A stretch of DNA of 17,474 nucleotides, taken from assembly GCA_900549645.1 (NCBI GenBank), contig URPD01000042.1, positions 1 through 17,474 on the forward strand. The letters are read 5' to 3'. Positions 1-6,117 of the stretch are shown here, one piece after another. A program made the position numbers and the translations under genes. The DNA comes from an uncultured Eubacteriales bacterium. GTDB taxonomy: Bacteria > Bacillota > Clostridia > Oscillospirales > Oscillospiraceae. The notes beneath the pieces are model-generated. The model was not told the DNA's origin. It saw only the letters and a list, made by a program, of their open reading frames with translations, and did not search any database. Position 1 is the stretch's first letter. Each line of letters begins with the position of its first letter.

Positions 1-132
1 CATCTCCACTTCCATGACGGTCTGGATGACGTCCCGGAACATTTCCTTCATGGCCTCCATGATCTCCGTTGTGCTGGTGAAGTGCTGGCTCTGAACGTAT
101 TCCTTCAACAAATCCTGTGGTACTGGCTGCAT
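1..132 (-). CDS. IS256-family (mutator-type) transposase, N-terminal fragment cut by window edge
   Basis: Reading leftward from the ATG at 130-132 gives 44 codons beginning MQPVPQDLLKEY and containing STTEIMEAMKEMFRDVIQ, then ending VMEVEM at the window edge. This layout (short leader, a helix of the form EIMEAMKEMF, then an acidic VEM-type segment) is typical of the N-terminus of clostridial IS256 transposases, which normally run to about 400 residues with a DDE catalytic core. None of the catalytic core is in the window. A ribosome site (GAGGAG) lies about 10 bases upstream of the ATG. Whether the element is intact is unknown. Confidence 0.75.
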   Translation of the reverse strand, partial: MQPVPQDLLKEYVQSQHFTSTTEIMEAMKEMFRDVIQTVMEVEM

Positions 133-210
133 AATCTTCGTCTCCTCGTCTTGAATATTTGATCTCATTCTTGACTTAGTCGAAGATTTTTATACTGTCG
201 AGGTTCGTCG

Positions 211-237
211 ATTACACAGAATTTTCGGCGGTCTCAC
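211..237 (-). repeat. candidate terminal inverted repeat of the IS256 element
   Basis: The stretch begins attacacagaattttcggcg on the plus strand and lies about 80 bases upstream of the transposase start. The TTACACA...TTT pattern is like the ends of IS256-family elements. The partner repeat lies outside the window, so the exact end is inferred. Confidence 0.45.
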
Positions 238-465
238 AAAATCAATGCTTGATGCTTTTCTTAAAACCTCTCCAAAGTACGCCGGTATTGCTACAGGGTT
301 ATTGGCTATATTATAATATAGCCGACGCTCAATTACGAGCGTATTTAAGAAAAATATTTTTTGATTTTACAACTTTGAAACAACTTTCTGCTTATCTACG
401 AAACATCTTTCCTGTATCTTAATACACGCAAGAAACTTTTTCATTTTGTCCTCTTTCACCTATAC
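238..465. other. AT-rich intergenic DNA beside the insertion sequence
   Basis: I see no credible reading frame here on either strand. The stretch is strongly AT-rich and contains a 20-bp palindrome (304-323) and, just after it, a small stem-loop (ACGCTC at 325-330 with GAGCGT at 337-342). It separates the insertion sequence from the terminator at 466-498. Confidence 0.6.
304..323. repeat. perfect 20-bp palindrome
   Basis: GGCTATATTA followed by its exact reverse complement TAATATAGCC, with no spacer. It sits about 70 bases outside the probable insertion-sequence end. It could be a protein-binding site or simply a cruciform-prone AT-rich palindrome. No function can be assigned from sequence. 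Confidence 0.7.
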
Positions 466-498
466 AAAAAAGCTCAGGGTTCTCCCCCTGAGCTTTTT
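466..498. terminator. bidirectional intrinsic terminator
   Basis: The A-run and stem AAGCTCAGGG (470-479) pair with CCCTGAGCTT (486-495) around a six-base loop, flanked by A6 on the left and T5 on the right. The hairpin therefore works on either strand. No gene ends immediately beside it, so it probably insulates srtB from whatever lies to the left. Confidence 0.85.
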
Positions 499-524
499 GT
501 ATTTTAGAGGCGGCATGATATAAT
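497..524 (+). promoter_or_regulatory. probable srtB promoter, extended -10
   Basis: TGATATAAT (516-524) is an extended -10 element. A partial -35, TTGTAT (497-502), lies 16 bases upstream and overlaps the T-run of the terminator. This would give a leader of about 120 bases before srtB. A second possible -10 (TATACT, 615-620) lies closer but has a poor -35. Confidence 0.5.
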
Positions 525-541
525 TAAATAAAAAAAGAGAT

Positions 542-559
542 TCTTAAAAAGTTTTAAGA
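542..559. promoter_or_regulatory. operator-like inverted repeat in srtB leader
   Basis: TCTTAAAA and TTTTAAGA form a perfect 8+8 inverted repeat around a two-base centre, about 10-15 bases downstream of the predicted transcription start. The spacing and symmetry fit a dimeric repressor site better than an RNA hairpin, since a two-base loop cannot form. No regulator is identified. Confidence 0.35.
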
Positions 560-654
560 TATTATGAGACTGTAAAGTATCGCTTCAGCTCTTCCATTTT
601 CCGAGAAATTGTCGTATACTATATCTACCCTTAACAGACAGGAGGCCTGCCCCT

Positions 655-1431
655 TTGAAGAAGCCTGTAAAAATAGTGCTTATTGTTCTCTGCGTCATAT
701 TCCTCTTGATATTCGTGTACAGCGGCTATAAGCTGATATCCACGCTGCATGAGTACAAGGTCGCGGAGGATACATATAACAAGATAAGCAGCGATTACGT
801 TTCCACGAAAAAGGGCAAAGATAAAGACAATAACGGCGGCGACGGCAATCAGATAACCGAAAGCTCGCCCGTTGACGTCGACTTTGACGCGCTGCTCAAC
901 CAGTGTCAGGACGTTGTCGGCTGGCTGTACTCGGAGAACACCGTTATCAACTACCCCGTCGTGCAGGCGGAGGACAACTTCTATTACCTGCACCGGTTCA
1001 TCGACGGGACGTATAACGCTTCCGGCTCGCTCTTCCTCGACTGCACCTGCTATGGCGACTTTTCCGGCAAGAACACAGTTCTCTACGGGCACAACATGAA
1101 CGACGGCTCTATGCTCGCCTCGATACGCAATTATAATGATCAGGAATACTACAACGAGCACCCCGTCATGTATCTCAACACCCCGATCCAGAACTACAAG
1201 ATCGAGATATTCAGCGCCTACACCACCGACGCCGAGTCCGACACCTACAAGATGTTCTTCGAGTCTGAGGATGATTTCGCCCGCCATCTCGACGACTGGC
1301 GTGTGCAGTCTCTGGTTGCGACGAACGTTGACGTCTCGGTTGACGACCACGTTATCACTCTTTCGACCTGCACCTACGATTTCTACAACGCACGATTCGT
1401 CGTTCAGGGCAAACTCACCCCCGTAAACTGA
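655..1431 (+). CDS. srtB: class B sortase
   Basis: This 258-residue membrane-anchored transpeptidase should cut the sorting signal of secreted proteins and join them to the peptidoglycan cross-bridge. An N-terminal membrane segment (residues about 7-27) is followed by a charged linker rich in Lys, Asp and Gly (51-65) and then the catalytic domain. The triad is visible: His146 in LYGHNM, Cys239 in TLSTCTY and Arg247 in NARFVV. The His and Cys contexts are those of class B enzymes. The start is a TTG at 655, chosen because an AGGAGG site lies nine bases upstream and the membrane segment begins at once. The next gene encodes a protein with a PKTG signal, so enzyme and substrate are adjacent, though an AT-rich gap with its own promoter separates them. 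The sequence shows no pilin gene nearby, which argues for anchoring rather than pilus assembly. Confidence 0.93.
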   Translation: MKKPVKIVLIVLCVIFLLIFVYSGYKLISTLHEYKVAEDTYNKISSDYVSTKKGKDKDNNGGDGNQITESSPVDVDFDALLNQCQDVVGWLYSENTVINYPVVQAEDNFYYLHRFIDGTYNASGSLFLDCTCYGDFSGKNTVLYGHNMNDGSMLASIRNYNDQEYYNEHPVMYLNTPIQNYKIEIFSAYTTDAESDTYKMFFESEDDFARHLDDWRVQSLVATNVDVSVDDHVITLSTCTYDFYNARFVVQGKLTPVN

Positions 1432-1448
1432 CAAGCTTATACATCAAA

Positions 1449-1650
1449 GTTACAAAATGTAAATTTCACATTTTAATTCTTAAAAAACATAAGAAGTCCG
1501 TTCCTTAAGAAATATTATGTAAATACCCCTTGCAATTCTAATATAATTTAGATATAATGCAATCGTAGTAAGTTACAGTATGGTTAAAAAATAGTTACAT
1601 CTATTTGTAACCCCTTGACGCTTTTCACAGCAATGCCGAAAAGTTGTAAC
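1449..1650. promoter_or_regulatory. cluster of GTTACA/TGTAAC half-sites around the MBG-protein promoter
   Basis: Six-base half-sites occur as an inverted pair GTTACA (1449-1454)/TGTAAA (1458-1463), a single GTTACA (1572-1577), a second inverted pair GTTACA (1594-1599)/TGTAAC (1606-1611), and TGTAAC (1645-1650). TGTAAA also occurs at 1518-1523. They flank the promoter and run into the leader. The recurrence suggests a bound regulator. Some half-sites resemble the TGTWAH unit bound by WalR-type regulators, but the direct-repeat spacing of that family is absent. Confidence 0.35.
1530..1558 (+). promoter_or_regulatory. sigma-A promoter of the MBG surface-protein gene
   Basis: TTGCAA (1530-1535) and TATAAT (1553-1558) are separated by exactly 17 bases. 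Transcription would start near 1565 and leave a leader of about 120 bases before the ATG at 1688. Confidence 0.8.
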
Positions 1651-1687
1651 AGTTTCAATTCAGCAAAAACTTTTTGAGGTGATTTTT

Positions 1688-4147
1688 ATGAAGAAGACAG
1701 TTAAAGTACTGTTCAGTCTGGTTCTGGTCTGCCTGTTCGCAGTTCAGTTCGCAGGCGCGATGCCCGCCAGCGCGAGCGCTGACCACGTCGACTCCAAGTG
1801 GGACAATGTACAGCTGGACACCAGCGTATATGTCTACGGCGACGACAACGCTGCTGAAAAGAAGGATGGCGATTTCGGCGTTAAGGCCGGCTTCTCCGGG
1901 AAGGATGCCTCCGGCAAATCCACTCTCGGCGAGTTCCTTAACGGCGACTACACGATAACTCCTCCGGAAGGCTACTACGTCTCCGGGCTGTATGTCCGCG
2001 CCGCTTCCAAGGCAAATGCTGAATCCACCAATCTCGTCGGATACGCCACCGCGAGCAAGGATTCCGCAAAGCTCACCATCGCCCGTGGCACTCTCGCCAA
2101 CAGTGACAACGAGCTGAACACCGGCCTGTTTGCCGCAGACGACGAGAGCAGCAGCTACGTCGCCATGATTTATCTCAAGGCGATCGACCCCAAGACCGAA
2201 CCCACCGTCACGTATAACGACGGCTGGCTCAACGGCAAGGTCGGCGGCACCGGGAACGGCATTGTCGATTTTAATGATGAGGACGGCGTCTACACCCACA
2301 CCGTTGTCAACGACTACAAGGCATACGGCGGCGTTGAGACCTACGTCGGCATGACTCTCAAGTACGCAAACGGCGCCACTATGGCAGTCGAACCCGATGA
2401 CGTCATCACCCTTTACACCGACGCCACCATCACCGCGAAGTACATCGTCGAGGCATCCGTCACCGCGGACAATCAGTCCATCACTTACGGCGACGCGCTC
2501 CCCGAACTCACCTACACTTCCGTTGTTCCCAAAGGCTACACTCTTGTTGCTCCCATCGCATCCCTCGGCGATTACAACGCTGAGACCGGCACCCGAGCGA
2601 TTATCCTGAGCAACGCATGGGTCGCGGACGGCAATGGTACCGCTCTCGATGCAGCCCAGCTTGAGCTGACCGTCAACAACGGCACTCTGACCGTTGCAAA
2701 GCGCAACATCACCATCTCCGCGAAGCCCGTCACCAGCGAGTACACCGGCTCCGCCATCAACGCGACCGAATATGTGATCACTTCCGGTTCCCTCGTTGAG
2801 GGCGACACCGTCAAGTCCGTTGAGTACACCGGCGGCCCCGTTAACGTCGGCACCGGCACCAGCACTCCGTGCAACGCAGTCATCGTTGACGCGAACGGCG
2901 TTGATGTCACCGCCTACTACAATATCACCTACTCCGCCGCGGAAGTCACCGTCAACAAGTACTCCGGCGAGGTCGTTATCACCGCGAAGGACGCCACCAA
3001 GCCCTACGACGGCTCTGCTCTCACCGCTTCCACCAGCGACGTGACCTTCTCCGGTCTGCTCGGCTCCGACACCGTTGATGTGACGGCTGTTTCCGGCGAG
3101 GCCACCGTGCCCGGCAAGGACGGCATCGCAAAGATCACCGACTACGTCATCAAGAACGCCGACGGTGAAAAGATAAACGACAACTACGCAAACATCAAGC
3201 TCGTGGACGGCAAGCTGACCGTCACCAAGCGTGACATCACCGTCACCACCGGCTCCGCTACCAAGGCTTTCGACAAGACCGCGCTTACCACCAAGGCCGA
3301 TGATTACAGCATCACCTCCGGTTCTCTGGTATCCGGTCAGAACCTCACCCTCACCCTCTCCGGCACCCAGACCGACCCGGGTTCCTCCAAGAACACCGTC
3401 AAGGAAGGCAGCCTGAAGATTTCCGACGAACAGGGCAGAGACTACACCGCATACTACAATGTCACCATCAAGGAAGGCACCCTTGAAGTCACCGGCGTAA
3501 AGGTCATTGAGATTTCCATCAAGGCCACCTCCGCAAAGAAGGTCTACGACGGCACCGAGCTTACCGCGAACTCCTACGACGTTATCTCCGGCGAGCTTGA
3601 GAGCGGCGACACTCTCGAAGTCGAGTACTCCGGCAGCATCACCAACGCCGGCACCGTGGCGAACAAGATCGTCAAGGTCACCGCTAAGGACGCAAACGGC
3701 AAGGACGTCACTGCGAAGTACAAGATTTCCACTCAGGACGGCACTCTTGAGATAACCAAGGCTCCCCTTACCGTCACCGCGAAGAGCGCCGAGAAGGTCT
3801 ACGACGGCAAGGCTCTTACCGCCAACACCTGCGAGGTCAAGGGTTCTCTTGCAAAGGGTCACAAGATCTCCGCTACCGTTACCGGCAGCCAGACTCAGAT
3901 AGGCTCCTCCAAGAACAAGGCCTCCAATGTCAAGATCGTTGACGCAAACGGCAACGACGTCACCAGCAACTACGAGATCACCTATGTTGATGGCACTCTC
4001 ACCGTCAAGGCCGCGAACGCGAAGCCCAAGACCGGAGACGACGCCAACATGGGTCTGTGGATCGGCCTGATGGCAGTTTCCGCAGTCATCATCGCAGGCG
4101 GCGTAGTGTTCTTCGTCAAGAAGAACAAGAAAAAGAACGAGCAGTAA
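1688..4147 (+). CDS. secreted MBG-repeat surface protein with PKTG cell-wall sorting signal
   Basis: This 819-residue protein is built for export and wall anchoring. Residues 1-31 are a signal peptide (Lys-rich start, hydrophobic core, cleavage probably after ASA31). Residues 32 to about 250 are a unique region I do not recognise. An MBG-type domain with the YGD motif (Y267-D269) and five YDG-type MBG repeats (340-774) follow. The C-terminus has KPKTG (779-783), a hydrophobic segment and a Lys-rich tail, as in sortase substrates. PKTG-type signals are known targets of class B sortases in clostridia, and one is encoded just upstream. The ATG at 1688 is chosen over a GTG at 1679 because GAGGTG at 1676-1681 is the ribosome site. 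The repeats probably form a stalk that projects the N-terminal region. The ligand is unknown. Confidence 0.88.
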   Translation: MKKTVKVLFSLVLVCLFAVQFAGAMPASASADHVDSKWDNVQLDTSVYVYGDDNAAEKKDGDFGVKAGFSGKDASGKSTLGEFLNGDYTITPPEGYYVSGLYVRAASKANAESTNLVGYATASKDSAKLTIARGTLANSDNELNTGLFAADDESSSYVAMIYLKAIDPKTEPTVTYNDGWLNGKVGGTGNGIVDFNDEDGVYTHTVVNDYKAYGGVETYVGMTLKYANGATMAVEPDDVITLYTDATITAKYIVEASVTADNQSITYGDALPELTYTSVVPKGYTLVAPIASLGDYNAETGTRAIILSNAWVADGNGTALDAAQLELTVNNGTLTVAKRNITISAKPVTSEYTGSAINATEYVITSGSLVEGDTVKSVEYTGGPVNVGTGTSTPCNAVIVDANGVDVTAYYNITYSAAEVTVNKYSGEVVITAKDATKPYDGSALTASTSDVTFSGLLGSDTVDVTAVSGEATVPGKDGIAKITDYVIKNADGEKINDNYANIKLVDGKLTVTKRDITVTTGSATKAFDKTALTTKADDYSITSGSLVSGQNLTLTLSGTQTDPGSSKNTVKEGSLKISDEQGRDYTAYYNVTIKEGTLEVTGVKVIEISIKATSAKKVYDGTELTANSYDVISGELESGDTLEVEYSGSITNAGTVANKIVKVTAKDANGKDVTAKYKISTQDGTLEITKAPLTVTAKSAEKVYDGKALTANTCEVKGSLAKGHKISATVTGSQTQIGSSKNKASNVKIVDANGNDVTSNYEITYVDGTLTVKAANAKPKTGDDANMGLWIGLMAVSAVIIAGGVVFFVKKNKKKNEQ
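2705..4009 (+). repeat. five tandem YDG-type MBG domain repeats (in protein)
   Basis: Repeat units begin near residues 340, 429, 516, 607 and 693, a period of 86-91 residues. The signature is YTG at 352, YDG at 440, FDK at 528, YDG at 620 and YDG at 705, each followed by a [ST]AL/EL[TN]A-like stretch, and each unit ends with a G.L.V strand. Units 4 and 5 are the most alike (KVYDGTELTAN and KVYDGKALTAN), so recent duplication is most likely there. Confidence 0.85.
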
Positions 4148-4178
4148 GTTCGATTCTGAAACGCAGTAATTAAATAAG

Positions 4179-4205
4179 AATCCGGCCTGTTTGACAGGCC
4201 GGATT
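4179..4205 (+). terminator. terminator of the MBG surface-protein gene
   Basis: AATCCGGCCTGT and its exact complement ACAGGCCGGATT form a 12-bp stem with a three-base loop, 32 bases after the stop codon. The following T-rich tract is short and interrupted, so termination may be less than complete. Confidence 0.7.
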
Positions 4206-4250
4206 TAGTATTCCTTTGAGTCCGTGCGTTCACCGCTGGGCAGATATAAT

Positions 4251-4277
4251 GCCCGCCTGCGGTCGATGCAGGCGGGC
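4251..4277. terminator. strong GC hairpin, possible terminator of the remnant at 4285-4510
   Basis: GCCCGCCTGC (4251-4260) pairs perfectly with GCAGGCGGGC (4268-4277) over a seven-base loop. On the minus strand it starts seven bases after the stop of a 47-codon frame and is followed by ATTATAT, a weak U-tract. On the plus strand it lies 45 bases after the previous terminator. Confidence 0.45.
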
Positions 4278-4284
4278 GGATTAA

Positions 4285-4510
4285 TTATATCACTGATATA
4301 AAATGCTTCTTGCGCGGCGGTATGCCCACTGTCGCATCCCCTGCTATCACCAGCGCAACAGGCTGCTTATATAGCTCAGGCAGTACGAACTCCATCTTAA
4401 TACTTCCGGCTCCCAGCACACGGCCCATGCGGAGTCAGCCCTATGTCAGACGCCGTATCGCTTCTCTGACGCGCCAAAAAGTCCATGTAGCTCTCGATTA
4501 CTCCCCCGCC
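4285..4510 (-). pseudogene. possible decayed or frameshifted small gene, unidentified
   Basis: Two protein-like frames overlap on the minus strand. The first is open from about 4510 to a stop at 4397-4399 and contains VIESYMDFLARQRSDTASD. The second runs from ATG 4428 to the stop at 4285 (47 residues) and contains GAGSIKMEFVLPELYKQPVA and ends KKHFISVI. Together they read like one frame with a shift near 4400-4430. There is no good ribosome site for either ATG. The stretch lies between two strong hairpins, which fits a former transcription unit. I do not recognise the product. It could equally be non-coding RNA or chance open frames. Confidence 0.25.
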
Positions 4511-4520
4511 TTATGGGCAC

Positions 4521-4565
4521 AAAAACGGTCACAGCGGATTGCTCCGCTGTGACCGTTATCTTTTT
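4521..4565. terminator. bidirectional terminator of the LysM gene
   Basis: AACGGTCACAGCGGA (4524-4538) pairs perfectly over 15 bp with TCCGCTGTGACCGTT (4543-4557) around a four-base loop. A5 precedes and T5 follows the stem, so it works on both strands. It lies about 40 bases past the end of the leftward LysM gene. Confidence 0.9.
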
Positions 4566-4599
4566 ACGATCTGCCTGCTGTGCGCCGGTGCTGTGATTC

Positions 4600-5865
4600 T
4601 TACGCCTTGCAGCTCACCGGGACATAGAATATCGTTCCGGCATATATCATTTCAAGGCTGTCCTTGCCGTTCACGAGCTTCATCATGTTCAGAACCTTGC
4701 TGTAATCGAGGCCGTAGCCCGCTGTGACGCTCTCCGCCGTCTCGCCGGAGACGAGCTTGTGCGCCACCACCTTATAGTAGTTGCCGCTCTCCGGAGCCTT
4801 GGGACTGGGGATCAAGAGCACCTTGCCATCGGCAATACTGCGGTAGTCCTTGATGGAGTTGAGCTTCTTTATGAGGTCGGAATTCTTCTCGAAATCCACG
4901 CCCATGCTGAGACAGATGTTATACACGGTGTCGCCGGGCTGGAAGGTGTAGGGGATTAAGTAGTACGCCACGCTCTCGCCGGTCGCGGAGCCGCTGCCGG
5001 TGGATGCGCCGTCGGTGCTGCCGCCCGAAGGCTTCGTAGTCGTGGTGGATGCGCTCATAACAAGCTTTGCGTCATCTTCGCTGGCGGGCAGCTTTATGAC
5101 CTGACCATTGCTCAGAATGTCGAGCTGGCGTTTGCTGGTGAAGCCGTTGAGCTTCATAATGGCATACTTCACGGTGTAGAAGTTCATCCCGTAGCTGCCG
5201 CAGACCTTGAGTAGCGTGTTTCACTCGCCTACCGTGTGGCTTATCGTCTTGTAGTCGACAGACGGAGCCGGAGTCGTGGTTCCACCGTCGGTGCTCGGAG
5301 TGGATGGCTTATCGGGAGTTTCAGGGGTGCCGGGCGTGCTCGGAGTCGAGCCGCTGCCGGGAAGCTTCACCGTCTGGCCGACGCGCAGGGAATCGAGCTG
5401 GCTCGCATTCTTGAAGCCGTTGAGCTTCATAAGCTGATTCTTTATAGCAAAGAAGTTCAGCCCGTGCTCCTCGCAGATCGTGATGAAGGTGTCCCCCGCT
5501 TTGACGACATAGCTTACGCTGCCGCCGGAATCGGTACTGCCGCCGGACGTCGAACCGCCCGTCGAAGAGCCAGCGGATGCGGAGCTGCTAGCAGTGACAT
5601 TTTTCGCGTCGTCCTCGTTGGCCGGGAGCTTTATGACCTGACCGGGACTCAGCGTATCGAGCTGCTTTTCGCTGGTGAAGCCGTTGAGCTTCATTATTGC
5701 GGACTTGACGTTATAGTAGTTCATGCCGTAGCTGCCGCAGATGGAAACCAGTGTGTCGCCGCTTTTTACCGTGTAGCTGACAACATTTCCTTCGGCATAG
5801 GCCGCCGGCATCAGTCCGGCGAGCAGTGTGACCATAAGGAGCAAACATAAGAGTCTTTTTTTCAT
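4600..5865 (-). pseudogene. secreted five-LysM protein gene interrupted by an in-frame TGA
   Basis: From ATG 5865 the frame gives 214 residues, a TGA at 5221-5223 (codon 215) and then 206 more residues in the same frame. A signal peptide (1-24, ending AYA) is followed by LysM 1 (about 28-82), a Ser/Gly linker, LysM 2 (117-170), a Pro/Thr linker, LysM 3 (about 207-262), LysM 4 and LysM 5, the last ending IFYVPV near the C-terminus. LysM domains bind the GlcNAc of peptidoglycan; no enzymatic domain is present. The TGA replaces the conserved Gly of the SGDTL motif in LysM 3 (GE-stop-NTLL versus SGDTL in LysM 1), so one or two base changes from a Gly codon explain it. The first ORF still encodes two complete LysM domains and may be functional. 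A restart at ATG 5187 would lack a signal peptide and has no ribosome site. GGAGGG before 5865 supports the start. Confidence 0.8.
5081..5760 (-). repeat. duplicated LysM module (LysM 1 and LysM 3)
   Basis: The DNA at about 5081-5220 (LysM 3) closely matches that at about 5615-5760 (LysM 1), including the shared stretch gctggtgaagccgttgagct. At protein level both read CGSYGMN, AIMKLNGFTS and GQVIKLPA followed by EDDAK. The extra shared EDDAK linker shows that the module was copied with its flank. The damaged codon lies in the LysM 3 copy. Confidence 0.75.
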
Positions 5866-5909
5866 CTTTACCCTCCCTCTGTTGTCCGTAGATTTCTAAA
5901 AACTATTAC

Positions 5910-5915
5910 ATTATA
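5910..5915 (-). promoter_or_regulatory. probable -10 of the LysM gene
   Basis: On the minus strand TATAAT lies at 5915-5910, about 45 bases before the ATG at 5865. I find no good -35 at 16-18 bases. A TTGTACAA palindrome (5923-5930) lies just upstream and could be an activator or repressor site. Confidence 0.4.
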
Positions 5916-6025
5916 TTTACAATTGTACAACGAACATGCACAAAACGCAATATTGCATTGTCTGAATTTTTCTTAATTTTTGTCAATAATGCCAAGCAGC
6001 GGCACAATTCTGCAAGTCTATCGCC

Positions 6026-6054
6026 TTGACTATTTCCGCAAAAACACATATAAT
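6026..6054 (+). promoter_or_regulatory. nagB promoter
   Basis: TTGACT (6026-6031) and TATAAT (6049-6054) with a 17-base spacer, one mismatch from consensus. The start of transcription should be near 6061, only about eight bases before the hairpin at 6069. Confidence 0.85.
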
Positions 6055-6068
6055 CATGTTACCGGAAC

Positions 6069-6093
6069 AAAGGCCGCCGTTACGCGGCTTTTT
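6069..6093 (+). promoter_or_regulatory. terminator-like hairpin in the nagB leader
   Basis: AAAG-GCCGC (6069-6077) pairs with GCGGC-TTTT (6084-6092) around a six-base loop, with one G-U pair, and a T5 tract ends at 6093. It lies between the promoter and the ribosome site at 6106-6110. It may be an attenuator, a 5' stabilising hairpin, or a terminator for read-through from upstream. Confidence 0.5.
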
Positions 6094-6117
6094 GTTATAA
6101 TTATTTGGAGGTTTACC

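Larger units (their letters stand above)
1..237 (-). mobile_element. IS256-family insertion sequence, 5' end only
   Basis: The first 237 bases hold the start of a transposase gene reading off the left edge and, upstream of it, a candidate terminal inverted repeat. Only one end is visible, so the total length, the other repeat and the target duplication cannot be seen. The outer boundary near 237 is my estimate from the resemblance of 211-237 to IS256-type ends (a TTACACA-like core), not from a matched pair of repeats. Confidence 0.6.

Noticed and set aside
408..430. A promoter or gene start in the AT-rich stretch left of the first terminator
   Set aside because: No paired -35/-10 at valid spacing and no reading frame.
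1655..3862. A 735-residue minus-strand frame opposite the MBG protein
   Set aside because: Low-complexity Gly/Val/Asp composition mirrored from the GC-rich codons of the real gene; no ribosome site or motifs.
4370..4386. A tRNA D-arm-like string (TAGCTCAGGCAG)
   Set aside because: No matching acceptor stem, anticodon arm or T-loop (GTTCGA) at the right distances on either side; chance similarity.
4600..5187. A separate 195-residue LysM gene starting at ATG 5187
   Set aside because: It begins in the middle of a LysM domain, lacks a signal peptide and ribosome site, and is in frame with the upstream part; it is the tail of the interrupted gene.
5221..5223. TGA read as Gly or Trp by a variant genetic code
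   Set aside because: TGA ends srtB, nagB, pheS and plsY at the expected family lengths, so it is a stop in this organism.
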